Below are positions 12,824 through 23,713 of a DNA stretch of 64,000 bases, piece after piece. The notes under the pieces are model-generated. The model did not search any database and was not told the DNA's origin. It worked only from the letters and a program-made list of their open reading frames with translations. The stretch is from Phoronis australis (taxonomy: Eukaryota > Phoronida > Phoronidae): NCBI GenBank assembly GCA_002633005.1, contig NMRA01000153.1:434784-498783 (forward strand), given 5' to 3'. The position numbers and the translations under genes were made by a program. Positions within the stretch are counted from its first letter, which is position 1, and every line of letters begins with the position of its first letter.

Positions 12824-13366
12824 TGGTTTAGCGGCACTAGTCGGATATAGTGGACCCTAACTTATTCCAAATAAATCCACTAAATGTAGGTCTAAATGAA
12901 TGATTTTGGTATCGTTGCATTCCTCAGACATCTGGCTATCCGTACAAATCCTTCTCATGACCCTCAATTACTCTAGTCTATAACTACGCTATTCCGAACT
13001 TGGTCCACTTTAGCCACGCGCATTGTGAAATCGGCAGCCATTTCAGGGAACTTACTATATCTAGCGCCATCTATCGGCGATTTGCTACAACACGCGCTGT
13101 TCCTTTTTCATCAATCAACGTCATTGGTCGATTTTGTCAATTATTAACGTCAGCGTTATTAATCATCGTACGTCTGCTCTCGTCATCACCTTCGTCGTCT
13201 CTCTCACGATCGTATTTGTCATCGTCATGTTATCGTCGTTCATGTTGACTGATGAGATGACTGAGGAATGCAACGATACCAAAATCATTCATTTAGACCT
13301 GCATTTAGTGGATTTATTTGGAATAAGTTAGGGTCCATTATATCCGACTCTTGCCGGTTTAGCCAA
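12824..13366. mobile_element. Foldback/MITE-like element with ~110-bp inverted arms
   Basis: Arms at about 12824-12930 and 13254-13366 are reverse complements over roughly 110 bp, sharing GGACCCTAACTTATTCCAAA and GGTATCGTTGCATTCCTCAG. They enclose about 320 bp that includes a TCGTC-rich stretch. No transposase and no certain target duplication were seen. Confidence 0.8.
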
Positions 13367-13369
13367 TGT

Positions 13370-15800
13370 GAAGTTAATTTGCAGAAAATTATGGCATATT
13401 GTAAAGGGAGCCACATCATTTAACTACTTCATTATCAATTGAACATTCACTGCCATTGAAAGTACACAGAATTATCATGGTTTGAAGAATTCCCTGGTAC
13501 CTGCTTCTAAAAATTTTCTTCTGTTGTTGTTATTCGTCTTCAAATTTATCCGCCATTTTCTGAAGTTTTTATGGATCAGCACGGAGAAAATCTTATTGAA
13601 GAATCTGATTGGGCGCATGGCCGATTTGAGCGCCACACGCGGCTGATATTTTCAGCGCTCCTTATCGTGAAAACTGGAATGCATGGTGGAATAGTGCATT
13701 TTTAGGGAATGTTCATTTAAAAATGCAACGCCCTCCAATAGACGGCCGTTTCTTAGAATCAGAGACAGTAAGATTTGTTTGTATTTTCTCAAAATCAGCC
13801 AAGAGCAATTTTAATTTTTTTTAACTCAACGTCTTCCTGAATTATGGAGTGATGAGATTGAGTACATTTTTCAAATCCAGTCACTGAGATTGTGTAGTTT
13901 CGGCTCACGTTGTCCCCAGTTCGAAATAAATTTCGGATGTCCGCTAGAATTAAGCTTCCATAAAATGAACAACAAGTCACGAGTCAGAAAAGATTCACAT
14001 CGGCGTTCACTCAGCCGACTGACCAATACGTACCTGAGTGGTAAGGTTGTTATTTTAATTAATGACAAAAATATGTTAGGTAATAATACGTGAGCTACCC
14101 TCACTTCAGTTACAAATCCTCGAGTGGTAAATCGAAACGAATTCTTCAGGTAACTGTTCGCCTTTAATAGTGTTGACGACATTAATGTTATATTTATGGG
14201 TATATTCAGGTTTATGTCACGCCAAGGCCACCGACCCCGTTGCAAATGAATGAAATCACAACTAAGAACTGCAAATACAATAAATTATATATTATCTTCT
14301 AGTGTTTTCCTTTTCAATCAGCCTGTAATAAATATTTACATGTATTTTTTAAATCGTCATAGTTTAGAGTTGAATGCGTATAAAATTTTCAAGTTTAACA
14401 TTTCGGGGTAAAAATCTCAAGCGCCGGGATGTCTGTATACATATCATAGAACATTCTAGCAAAATGCGCTTCGTGTTCTAACTTTGTCATCTTACGGCAT
14501 TGAGAAACTCTCTCTTCCCCGACAATCTCAATGTATGTACCTTTATTGGTCATTCTTAATTACTGTGTAATGTGTACACCTGAAGCGAGCAAACACTCGA
14601 ATGTAATGTAGTCCTAGATATGTAACACATATTTCAACAGCTAATTGTTTTTAATGTGTTCACATCAATACTTGTTTAATCATTTCTTGTTAATGAAATA
14701 TTTTGAATTTAGTTTATTGTACTTATGTGATAATTAGCACACGTTGGCTGTAGATTTTCTTGTACATAAATAGACAATATTTTTAACCAGCTTGGGTTGC
14801 GTTCTTTTCAACAGATGAATAAAATTCAGTACTACATGTAGACTTGAAGAAATGATGATATATCACCTGTGTTGTGATGTTAATATTGAAGTTCGTTCCT
14901 GTTGTCTTTGTTCATAGCATGCATGCGCCCACCCCCACCCCCTCCATTTGGTGATGTGGGCAAAAAGGTCTACCTCAGAGAAACAGAATTACAGAAAGTC
15001 CGAGAAAAAAAGTCCTCTAATAAGGCATAAACCCACAATTCGCAGCTCCGGACGTGGTACACCGTTTTTTTTAATCCCCCCACTTTAGTCAGGTCCACAT
15101 CGTCGGAAATTCGATCCCCCCTCCCCTTATATTACAGGCTGGGTGCGTGCATGTATACTGAACATCATATTGAACAACACATAGCATGAACTTTTCTTAC
15201 AGATACTGACATCATGATGATATGACATTAGGACGCGGAGTAAGGATCATCCTCTGTTGCATTATGTAATAATTAATTTATGTGTCTTAATTGTACATTG
15301 GGCGTGTTACCTTGACATCCATTTTAGTTTTTGCACTCTATTTGTTTGATTTGTGTTGTAGACGGTTTATAAGGCATTACTTTAAAAACGAAATGTGCAA
15401 CATCAAGCTAACGTCAAAAAAACATGATTGTGAACGTAGGTTTAACCCATCAATTTGTTGCATCGTTTTGTCCTGATATTCAAGTAACCTTTAATTGTGT
15501 TGATGCGTAGATTCGCTGCTTAAAGCTACACGAATCTTACCCGTGTGTCGACGCGACGCTTGCTAAACACGAGCCCTAGAGTTTTGTACCTTCTGGCGGC
15601 AAGGGGATGGTGTGGGGAGGGGATTAATACACCAGCACATCCCCCATGATCCTGTCCGTGGCAGGTATTATGTAGATTTGCGGTTGGAAACGAATTGCCA
15701 AATTGAACCCCTGTGCAGGAATATTGTCGGGGAAAGCAAGCTTTCCAAAACATTTTCTGTTTGCAAAGGGATTTCATTGGAGTAAACTGCCGGGTTGTGA
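13370..15800. other. Intergenic DNA with no recognised gene
   Basis: No conserved protein, RNA gene or strong repeat was identified in this stretch. A 45-codon plus-strand frame begins at ATG 13571 (MDQHGENLIEESDW...) but lacks a convincing donor or neighbour and is not called. Short purine or pyrimidine tracts occur near 14930-15130. Confidence 0.4.
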
Positions 15801-15806
15801 AAATAC

Positions 15807-16046
15807 AGGGCTTGGAATGACCAGTGACAAAAAAGAGGCAACTTTTCCAAGTGATGTATCGTTCCACAAATAAATAGGCTTGTGTGATACAAATATTTCT
15901 GTGATACAAAATTTAACTGAAATAAACGTTTTTGCATCAATCCAAAATAATTATAAAGCGGCGGAGAAAGAGGAAACTGGAAATCAAATAGGAGGAAATC
16001 GAAACCAAAAGAGGAAATCCTCTTAAAAGAGGAAAATTCCAAGCCC
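15807..16046. mobile_element. Small hAT-like MITE (CAGGGCTTGGAAT family), copy 1
   Basis: It begins CAGGGCTTGGAATGACCA and ends GGAAAATTCCAAGCCCTG, so the inverted termini share CAGGGCTTGGAAT. Flanking bases share AAAATA. The interior is made of GAGGAAA-type repeats. A longer relative with the same termini lies at 46187-46689. Confidence 0.75.
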
Positions 16047-16342
16047 TGAAAATATCAACCTTCTCGGAGCGGAACGTACCTCTTATGGGAGTTACCCCAG
16101 CCCTTTCTGAAAAAATAATGGTCTGTCACTTTTTATTATCAAGACAGAAATCATTTCTAATCTGAAAAAATACATATGTGTGCATGTGCGCTCGCGCGTG
16201 TAAATATGACGTCTGTGAGTAAAACAATGTTGCCATTATATCATTCAACCTTCTTGTTGAGTGCAGTACAATTCCTGATTATTTATTCATGCTTTCAGGC
16301 TTGCTGTAGAGGCGACTGTACACCTTCCTCACAGTTCTTCAA

Positions 16343-16612
16343 ATGTCTGTTGACACAGCCAAAGAAACCATGGCTACCTCTCCCTCGGGAAGTGCTAAAG
16401 CATGCACTTATGATCTGATTGACGACTTAATCCCTCTTTCATATGGGAAACCTGCTAATGATAGTCAAAAGAGTTTTCCAGTGTGTCAATTTTGTATCAG
16501 CGGATCACATTCTGAACTTCATCACACATTAAAAACTCGACACATGCCGAAATGGGAGTCGCTTCCAACAGAAATTTATTCATGTCTAAATTCCAAAAAT
16601 CCACAAAGTTAA
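16343..16612 (+). CDS. Orphan ORF, 89 codons, possible terminal exon of an unknown gene
   Basis: The frame opens at an ATG ten bases after a plausible acceptor (CTTCCTCACAG, ending 16333) and closes with TAA. A possible AATAAA polyadenylation signal lies about 50 bp downstream near 16662. The product, beginning MSVDTAKETMATSPSG, has a normal amino-acid mix and a CxxC...H...H pattern (CQFCISGSHSELHH...RH) that could bind zinc. I do not recognise the family. It lies between CEP192 and NEURL2 on the opposite strand to both. It may be the last exon of a spliced gene, a retained fragment, or chance. Confidence 0.35.
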   Translation: MSVDTAKETMATSPSGSAKACTYDLIDDLIPLSYGKPANDSQKSFPVCQFCISGSHSELHHTLKTRHMPKWESLPTEIYSCLNSKNPQS

Positions 16613-16669
16613 ACAGACTGAAGTGCATAAATTGGTACATCAAACAATTGTATTGGTAGGTAATAAAAG

Positions 16670-18480
16670 CATTATTTCACCACACTGTACAGACATTAAA
16701 TGTGAAAGGTATTGAGATATAACAACAGATTGTGAATTCAAAACAAAATTTGAAATTATTCAGTATTTTCAAAGACATACAGACAAAACATAGACCCACA
16801 TGTAATACCTCCACACATTCACAGATATCAGCACAGTCAATGAAAAGTTTGGCACTAAAATATCTTCGAGATAACTGTTGGTTAGACTGCTTGCGATTAT
16901 TCGCTTTGACCAGAGTTATAAAGTAGCAAAATCCTTTGAATGTGTGTTGTGACTTCATCAAAAATCCTAAATTCCTAAGGTTGGCTTCCTCAAATTAACT
17001 GAAATTGTGGTTATGTAGAACCTCATCCACAACTCTGCATTTAGACTAAGATCTACAAAATCCTAGAGTTCAACTAAGTAAAAGTTATTATTTCCAGAAT
17101 TCAAAGAAGAAAATGTTTAGAATTGGATTTTTGACTTTATACCAAACTACGAACACTATGGTCATATGATCAAGTCTTTTTTAAAAGTAAAATTTAGTAC
17201 AGAAAGGACATTAATAACAAAGCTATATTAATTGCACGACCAAATTTTGTTTGATATTAATGTTCAGCAACTTCCTGGTGTCAGAAATGTTCAAGTTTTC
17301 AAAATATCATTTAATTTTTTCATAAAAATTATGAAAGCCATATTTTTGATAGCCCCTCATGCAAAAATTGAACGTTTTAAAAATAATTCCTGACAGCAGG
17401 TAAAGAACAGTGACAGTACCTGAGCGCTACATATGAGTCCAATCACTCGTTTCTAAGCTATAATGTTCTCAATTTAGTCAAATTTGGCCATTTTCTAGGA
17501 TCCTACATAACCTTAGCAACCTTGCAGCTACTTGTCACACGGGCTCTTAGCTCAACTGCCATCATGTCACATTGCGACTGTAGGGTCACGGGTTTAAATA
17601 GTAATTGCTCACATTATCAAAAAATGTGACACAATGTTCGTTTTTCTCAGAATATGACACTGTTCTGTAGAACACCAGAAACAGAAAATAACAAGATTAT
17701 AAAAAGTTTGTTAAAGACAAATAAATACGACTTTACAAATACCCCAGATAACAAAATACCATACACTTATTTTACAAATAACCTGAACAGCACTAAACTT
17801 CACTTATTATAAGATGAACGTCAAAGCATCACCCCAAACACAATTAATCCCACAGTTGGAGACATTTGAAAAGTAACAGCCCACCCGACAATGCATTGAT
17901 AAGACATATACTGCCTCGAGTCATTCAAATCTTTGGCTAATGAACCAATATCTTATTAGTTTCTTTTCAGGAAAAAGTTAAAACATATTGGGCACATTTT
18001 GTTGAAAAGCAGGACAATTATTTTGGGACATTGTTACAATTCTGGTTCACAGCAAGAGTCATTTTTCTTCAACTTTGCATCAGAGCCAGAGATCCAAAAT
18101 AAGGTAAGTTACCACATCATAGATTTGCACTATGTCTAAGGTCAGGTATATACGCGACATTTTGGCACATGAAACTACCTCAATCTTGTTTTATCCCAGT
18201 TTGAAATTCCACAAACACACACCCAGTATGCCTTCAAAATATGCCAACAATCACCACAGTAGAAATTTCTCATTAAGCCAAAAGTGTGTAGCTATTATAT
18301 TAGTCACAGTGAAATACACACTTCCCTTCATACACAACCCAGTGTGGGTATGAGGTGTCATACATTTCTCATAACAAGTAGCTGTTGTATCATCAAAGTT
18401 TCCTAGTTCATATGTGTATGTCTTAGGGCTTCATACAACAGAGGAAACGCATATAAAACTTACAGATCAATGTAAAAATT
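16670..18480. other. Intergenic DNA downstream of NEURL2, dispersed repeat remnants
   Basis: No gene was recognised. The 17300-17520 segment shares blocks (for example TAGCCCCTCATGCAAAAA and CCTACATAACCT) with sequences near 33120-33460 in the other orientation and, more weakly, near 8440-8790, so it is a degenerate dispersed repeat. A tRNA-like stretch near 17541-17600 is noted separately. Confidence 0.45.
17541..17600 (+). repeat. Weak tRNA-like (SINE-head-like) stretch
   Basis: It has an A-box-like TTAGCTCAACTG followed about 35 bp later by a B-box-like GGTCACGGGTTTAAAT. It lacks a convincing cloverleaf, so it is at most a relic of a tRNA-derived SINE. Confidence 0.25.
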
Positions 18481-18503
18481 CAAAATAAATCGCAACATAA
18501 AGA

Positions 18504-18509
18504 TTTATT
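18504..18509 (-). terminator. Polyadenylation signal AATAAA, probably of NEURL2
   Basis: AATAAA on the minus strand about 550 bp downstream of the NEURL2 stop codon. It is the first perfect hexamer I see past the stop, giving a plausible 3' UTR of 18480-19057. Confidence 0.5.
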
Positions 18510-18625
18510 TAAAATAATCGCCTGTAACTATATACGTAGTGAGCAAAGTTTAGTCTGAGAGCTGAAGACGATGCAAAAACATGCCAGATGCCAGCCTTGA
18601 AAAATAACAGCAATAGACAAATGCA

Positions 18626-18701
18626 GGGATCGCAAATTTTGAGAACCAGTTGGATGCCTGTTATTCAGTGGAGAAAACTGGTTCTCAAAATGTGGGACCT
18701 C
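18626..18701. repeat. ~75-bp hairpin repeat, copy 1
   Basis: The sequence folds on itself: TTTTGAGAACCAGTT is mirrored by AACTGGTTCTCAAAA around a GGATGCC...CAGTGGA loop. Related hairpins lie at 22861-22925 and 51629-51703. This copy falls in the likely 3' UTR of NEURL2. Confidence 0.75.
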
Positions 18702-19057
18702 TACAAGTAACTATTGCCAAAATAACAATCTGGACTTGCCAGCTAAAAAATAACATAAACTGTCTGGACCAAGCCAAGACAATTAGTCAGCAGCTGACAA
18801 GTGACACAATGTCCCGTGAGTTTTCTTAATTACCGAAAATCCTTTGATAGGTTGATAGGATAGTATTTTTTACCAAGAAAACCCACAGTAGACTGGATAT
18901 TCCAATCAGGAACAGCATACATCTGACTTCCCCTGAGCACGTTGCCAAACCTAGCTATTGTTGCGCAACAAACTAGTTTCGAGGACGAAAATGTAATTGG
19001 CCAAACACCATGGCACATCAATACGACTTCCGTACTCTGATATCACAAACTATGACG

Positions 19058-19173
19058 TCACACTTCGTATCGAAGGTATTCTTTAATCTTCGTTGGCAGA
19101 GGCAGATTGCTTACATCAGCTTTACACATATTTTTGATTATGGCTTCCCGACATGCATTCTGTAGGGACCCAA
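19058..19173 (-). CDS. NEURL2: NEURL2 terminal SOCS-box exon
   Basis: This second coding exon begins after TTTTTTTCAG and ends at a TGA at 19060-19058. It supplies the elongin-binding SOCS-like segment; the pattern LPLPTKIKEYLRYEV resembles the LP...LK-Y end of SOCS boxes. The 2.9-kb intron before it contains minisatellites at 19330-19620 and 21037-21180. Confidence 0.88.
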
Positions 19174-22100
19174 CTGAAAAAAACAAAATCAAACAGTTTG
19201 AGAAAAAATACTCAAGAGAACAAAAAAGATGCCTGAAAACAAACAATCAGTCACTTTGCATTAAAAAATATAACATCTATGACACTAAATTCGTCAAGGT
19301 TTAATGCCACTTATTGGTAAGATTAACCGAGCCAAAAAGTATGCAACTTTATTCAAGTCTGGAAAATATTATTCCTGCTTGGACAACATTATTCAAGCTT
19401 AGGCAATATTGTTCAAGTTTGGATAATATTCAAGTTTGGGCAATATTATTCAAGCTTAAGCAATATTATTCAAGTTTGGATATTATTCAAGATTGGTCAC
19501 TATTATTCACACTTGGGCCAACGTTATTCAAACTTAGGCAATATTGTTCAAGTTTGGACAATATTATTCAAGCTTGGGAATATTATTCATGTTTGGGCAA
19601 TATTATCCAAGCCTTTTGGACCTGTAAAAGAATTACTTTAAATTAAAGAGTTACTGGCCATTCAGGACCAAAATGCTGCTGGTTCTCTGAATAACATGTA
19701 GAGCTCAGTGACCCTACAACTATGGTGATGACCTATTTACTATTACCTGTAAATGTTGTTACACCCATTGCACTTCATGGATGTAACCGGACTCGTATGT
19801 CGACACTTGATAACTGATTGTTTGTATCCTGATGATGTCTAATAAATAGACGAAACGTCAAATTAAAATGAACTTTTTCATTTGTGCTGTGATTATTCGT
19901 TTTTTATCTTATTTTAGTGTGCTCGAGTGTACTGCACAAGCTATGTTGCCATGTGCAAACAGAGCGAGGGATATGTTCATTTTAATTGCTTGGTAAAAAA
20001 CAAATTTTGACTGGTGACGGAACTCGATATTTATGCTGAATTATATTACCAGCCATAGGCATGCGCAACATTGTTTTCCAAGCTTGGAGTTCAATGTTGC
20101 AGATGGTGACAGGCCCAATATGTTAGTTCAAGGTGTTTTGACAAGCCTGATTTACCTTACTCAACATCAGTCAGCAGTCAAGCTTAGGACCGAGTGGTTA
20201 GTTGCAGAGAAAGGAAATTCAAGCTTGGAAAAAAGTGATTCATTATTAAGCTTGGTCAAATTTAGCTTCACTTCAAGTATGTATGGCACGTCTCCACTTA
20301 TTTAACACACTCGCTAAGCACCCAAAATTATTTGTAAAAATTAATGTTTTGTCCCTCACTTGTTTTGCACAAAGCTACTTCGTAGGAATTTGTCAGACCG
20401 AATTTGCACAGGTTCAGTTTGAGAAAAATATAAAAGCAAAGTTCTCTCATTAACTATAAGAATAAGGTCTGAACATTGCATACTCACTAATTAATTCATT
20501 CTCCCACCTATTCATATGAGAAATCTCATGCTGTTGTAAACATGAGTTGAAGGGAGTGACCTGCCTGAGTATCCTGTCATTAAGATTCAGATGCTCAAAA
20601 GACTGTTCCACTAATGATGGGGAAAGTGCTAGCAGTGTTACATTGTAACATGATAGAGTAACTCACTAACTAATACTCTAAATGGATTGTGATGGCAATC
20701 CCTGGGCATCATTAAATTCCTACAGGCGCAGTTGTCAATGCTAGCTTACTCAGTTGTCAATACTTGCTTACTCAGTTAATTTCAACCATGAAGCCTGTAT
20801 CAGTTTATTTGTTATACCCTGACTATCAGAAAATGTATTTCATATATAAATTTTGTGCGAAATAAGAGGAGAAATATGGTATTCAAATTGCACTGCATTA
20901 AAATTCCAAACACTGTTAGTGACAGATTACTTTGACAGCTCTGCTGATACTATGGGCAAAAACAGGAAGTGTTTAAGTGGAGCCCTATAAATCCACCTTC
21001 TGTTATGAACTATAAACCTGGTGTGTGTTCAGTAACACTAGGACCTACACTATTTCCTATGCTAGGACCTACACTATATCCTACGCTAGGACCTACACTA
21101 GGATCTATGCTAGGACCTACACTAGGACCTACAATAGAACCTAGGCTAGGACCTACACCAGGACTTACGCTAGGACCTCGCTGAAATCTAGCCAAAGTAA
21201 TGTTCTCACGTAATCTCGCAGTCTTGCTTTTTAGTGAGGTCCTAGTGTTAATGAACGGGAGGCAGGGCTCGGTTTCATATTCGAATTAAGTGAAGATTCC
21301 TGGGCTTGGGAAGACCCAACTGTCTTGTTACTGCTTGAGGCTTGATAAGTTGGTTTGTCTAGGAGTGTTATGTAACTAGTATGTGCCAAGTATGGTCGCA
21401 AGCACTACTTAACTGCCTGTCTTCTGTAGCCCATACCAACTGTATAGTGGACAGTAATCTAAATCAAGCTATAATAAAAATGTAATAAAAGTATCAAATC
21501 AGAAGAAATTTTACTTGTAATAATGAGCGCTGATAAGAGTCATACGACAACAACACAGGTTATCTTTATCAGCACTGAACAATTTGTCAATGTACCATAT
21601 TTTATTCCACTGTTTTTGTGAAATGTAACGCTACTAGTATCCTATAGTATCAACAAAAAATCAATGATAGATGTTCGGTTTGATCCACTGCATGTCACAG
21701 GGAACCACGTCAAGCACAAAGACAGTTGGAAACTTTCATGACATTTTGTGACTCCTGTAAATTTTAGAGTTCAATATGCGGAGACAACGAGCTTTTGGAA
21801 ACGATCATGTGTCCCTTATCCAGACTCCTCAGGAGAATTGGAAAAATTGTCACCCCAAAGGCTAGTGCCCTTTGGATGATAAATCCTTCAACATTCACGG
21901 TCTAGATACAGAATATTATACTTAGCTTGGCCATGTAATAATATTATTCAATACGGTGTATAGGAAAGTGCAATATTACTCAGCACTAAATGTAGCTAAG
22001 ACAGAAGTCAAGTGAATTCTTTGCTGTCAATTACCACTTGTATGCAGTTTAAGGGATAATGACTGACCAGCTTACCTTCATATAACTGCATTATTCTAAC

Positions 22101-22715
22101 TTGTTTAGTTGTACCATAAACATCCACAACAACATAAAGAGGTCCATCTTTATAAGGTATGTCTCTTGCACAGGGACCCTGGTCCTCGCCATTTATTATA
22201 AAATGCATCTCTGCCTTGTCATTGTTGATCACATACATAACGCCGATTTTACTACCTACATCTGTAGGCAAAATATTACCACTGGCGCCATCAATAGCTC
22301 TCTTATTGGGCAAGATAAGACTGCGAAGAAATGAGCCACAACTCGTGTGCACAAATTCTCCTTCGCCCAGTATGGACTCCCCATCAGTCCACTCCATATC
22401 CTCAGTATACACTTTATTGTGGGATTTAGTCACTGCAAATATCCATGCTTTCCCCATATTAGTCAAGTCTGGTAAGGCGTATTGCGGAAGTGAGAAGTTT
22501 GTGTTGGGGTCATGTTGTGTCACTCCTATTCTCAAGTGTCCACTCCATCCCCGCTCATTCTTTTCAATCTCTACAAGAAACAACTCTCCTGGTTGCAGAG
22601 GTCTATCACTAAATCCTATGGCATGTGCGAAGCTTGTCTCTCTGTAGGCTACCTTGTTGTCCTCCAACATTCGTATATTTTGCCCATGGTAGTGGTGGAA
22701 ACGTGTCACCGGCAT
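19058..22715 (-). CDS. NEURL2: Neuralized-like protein 2 (NHR domain + SOCS box)
   Basis: NEURL2 (Ozz) is a substrate adaptor that docks on elongin B/C-cullin 5 ubiquitin ligase; in mammals it acts in muscle. Coding exons: 22715-22076 and 19173-19058, joined in phase (E plus GTT to V), giving 251 residues. Exon 1 encodes one Neuralized homology repeat from FHHYHGQNIRM to about residue 200, with the family signatures SFAHAIGFS, GHLRIGVTQHDP, MHFIINGEDQGPCAR and YVVVDVYGTTKQVR. Exon 2 ends in a SOCS-box-like tail (SLQNACREAIIKNM, then LPLPTKIKEYLRYE), which aligns with the C terminus of vertebrate NEURL2 and separates it from NEURL1 and NEURL3. The ATG at 22715 lies 11 bases after an acceptor at 22727, so an upstream exon (5' UTR or a short N terminus) exists but was not found. 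It faces SEH1 head to head about 1 kb away. Confidence 0.92.
19330..19620. repeat. Degenerate ~19-bp minisatellite in the NEURL2 intron
   Basis: About fifteen diverged copies of a unit like CAATATTATTCAAGCTTGGG. It gives a low-complexity open frame on the plus strand that is not a gene. Confidence 0.85.
21037..21180. repeat. 12-bp tandem repeat in the NEURL2 intron
   Basis: Copies of a 12-bp unit, CTAGGACCTACA with variants. It is open in both strands (LGPT and GPSV peptides) because the unit is a multiple of three; this does not indicate a gene. Confidence 0.88.
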
Positions 22716-22729
22716 AGTTTGCAACACTG

Positions 22730-23713
22730 CAAAATAACAAAGGGAACAGCAAACATAAAACCTCTTCTTCACATCAAAATAAATTTATGTATTGAAAAAA
22801 AGATAAGAATCGTTGCAAAAAAAATTAACAAAACAACCACAGCAAAAATAGTATTTTTTGGTGGTCCCCAATTTTGAGAAAAGAACCAGATTCACCCACT
22901 GGATGCTTGGTTCTCAGAATCAAGGGCTAACATAATTGGAACTACAGTCCAACTTTTGTAACTCGGGTGTGTTAATTTAACACTTACTTTGTCCATTGCC
23001 ATTAAAAATTAAAGGAAACAGAAATTATAACATTCGGAACTGTGGAAAAGTGCAATTTCTATAACAAAACATTCAGATTCGGTTTAACCCACTTTTATCC
23101 AACGATATTACCAATAATTCAAGCAGCTTTATACCAAGGATGACAACCTATCAATCATATATTCAATTCATTTACGTATTCTTCATTCAATCAGCAAGTC
23201 AACAAAACAAGATTGAAGTTTAACTTTGAGACAAGTAGTAGTCGCAAATCTTGATGTAAATAGAACTGACGAACAAATGGTAGAAGTAAAAACCATAAAA
23301 AGTATCTTAAACAGTTTTCACAAGAACGCCATAAGACTGATAAAGTTTTAAAATCGTAAAAAAGGACTTTTACCCGGCATCACCAAACAAGATATTGTTT
23401 CAGATCATGTAGCACATCCGGTGTGAATAATGACTGATATTTAAATATATTCGAACTATTTTTACGAAATAACTACACTTTCAGACAATCTGAGCTTGTA
23501 ATTTCATGATATATCTACTTTTAGAATTATTTTAGGTCTGGTTTAAGCAATAATAGCTTGTATAGGGGCATGAGTGGATCTTCGTACATTTCTATTTTTT
23601 GAAGGAACACTTTGAGTGCGCTTCCTCTCGGCGCTCGGCGAGGCGAGGAAGAAACGGACAAGTCATGTTGTTGTCTTCATAACCCCAAGGTGTTACAGTC
23701 ACTGCTCTACACA
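22730..23713. promoter_or_regulatory. Head-to-head intergenic region between NEURL2 and SEH1
   Basis: About 1 kb separates the divergently transcribed NEURL2 and SEH1 coding regions, so promoters for both, and the unseen NEURL2 first exon, should lie here. The more GC-rich segment near 23610-23660 (GGCGCTCGGCGAGGCGAGG) is the likely SEH1 5' UTR or promoter end. No defined factor site is claimed. Confidence 0.5.
22861..22925. repeat. ~65-bp hairpin repeat, copy 2
   Basis: GGTCCCCAATTTTGAGAA and TGGTTCTCAGAATCAAGGG are imperfect inverted arms around a CCACTGGATGC loop. It belongs to the same family as 18626-18701 and 51629-51703, and lies between NEURL2 and SEH1. Confidence 0.65.

Noticed and set aside
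21010-21195. Open frames on both strands encoding GPT-rich repeats
   Set aside because: The 12-bp tandem unit is a multiple of three, so open frames arise automatically; the array is intronic.
22101-22877. Plus-strand open frames opposite NEURL2 exon 1
   Set aside because: They are shadows of the NHR-domain exon on the minus strand and have no independent homology.
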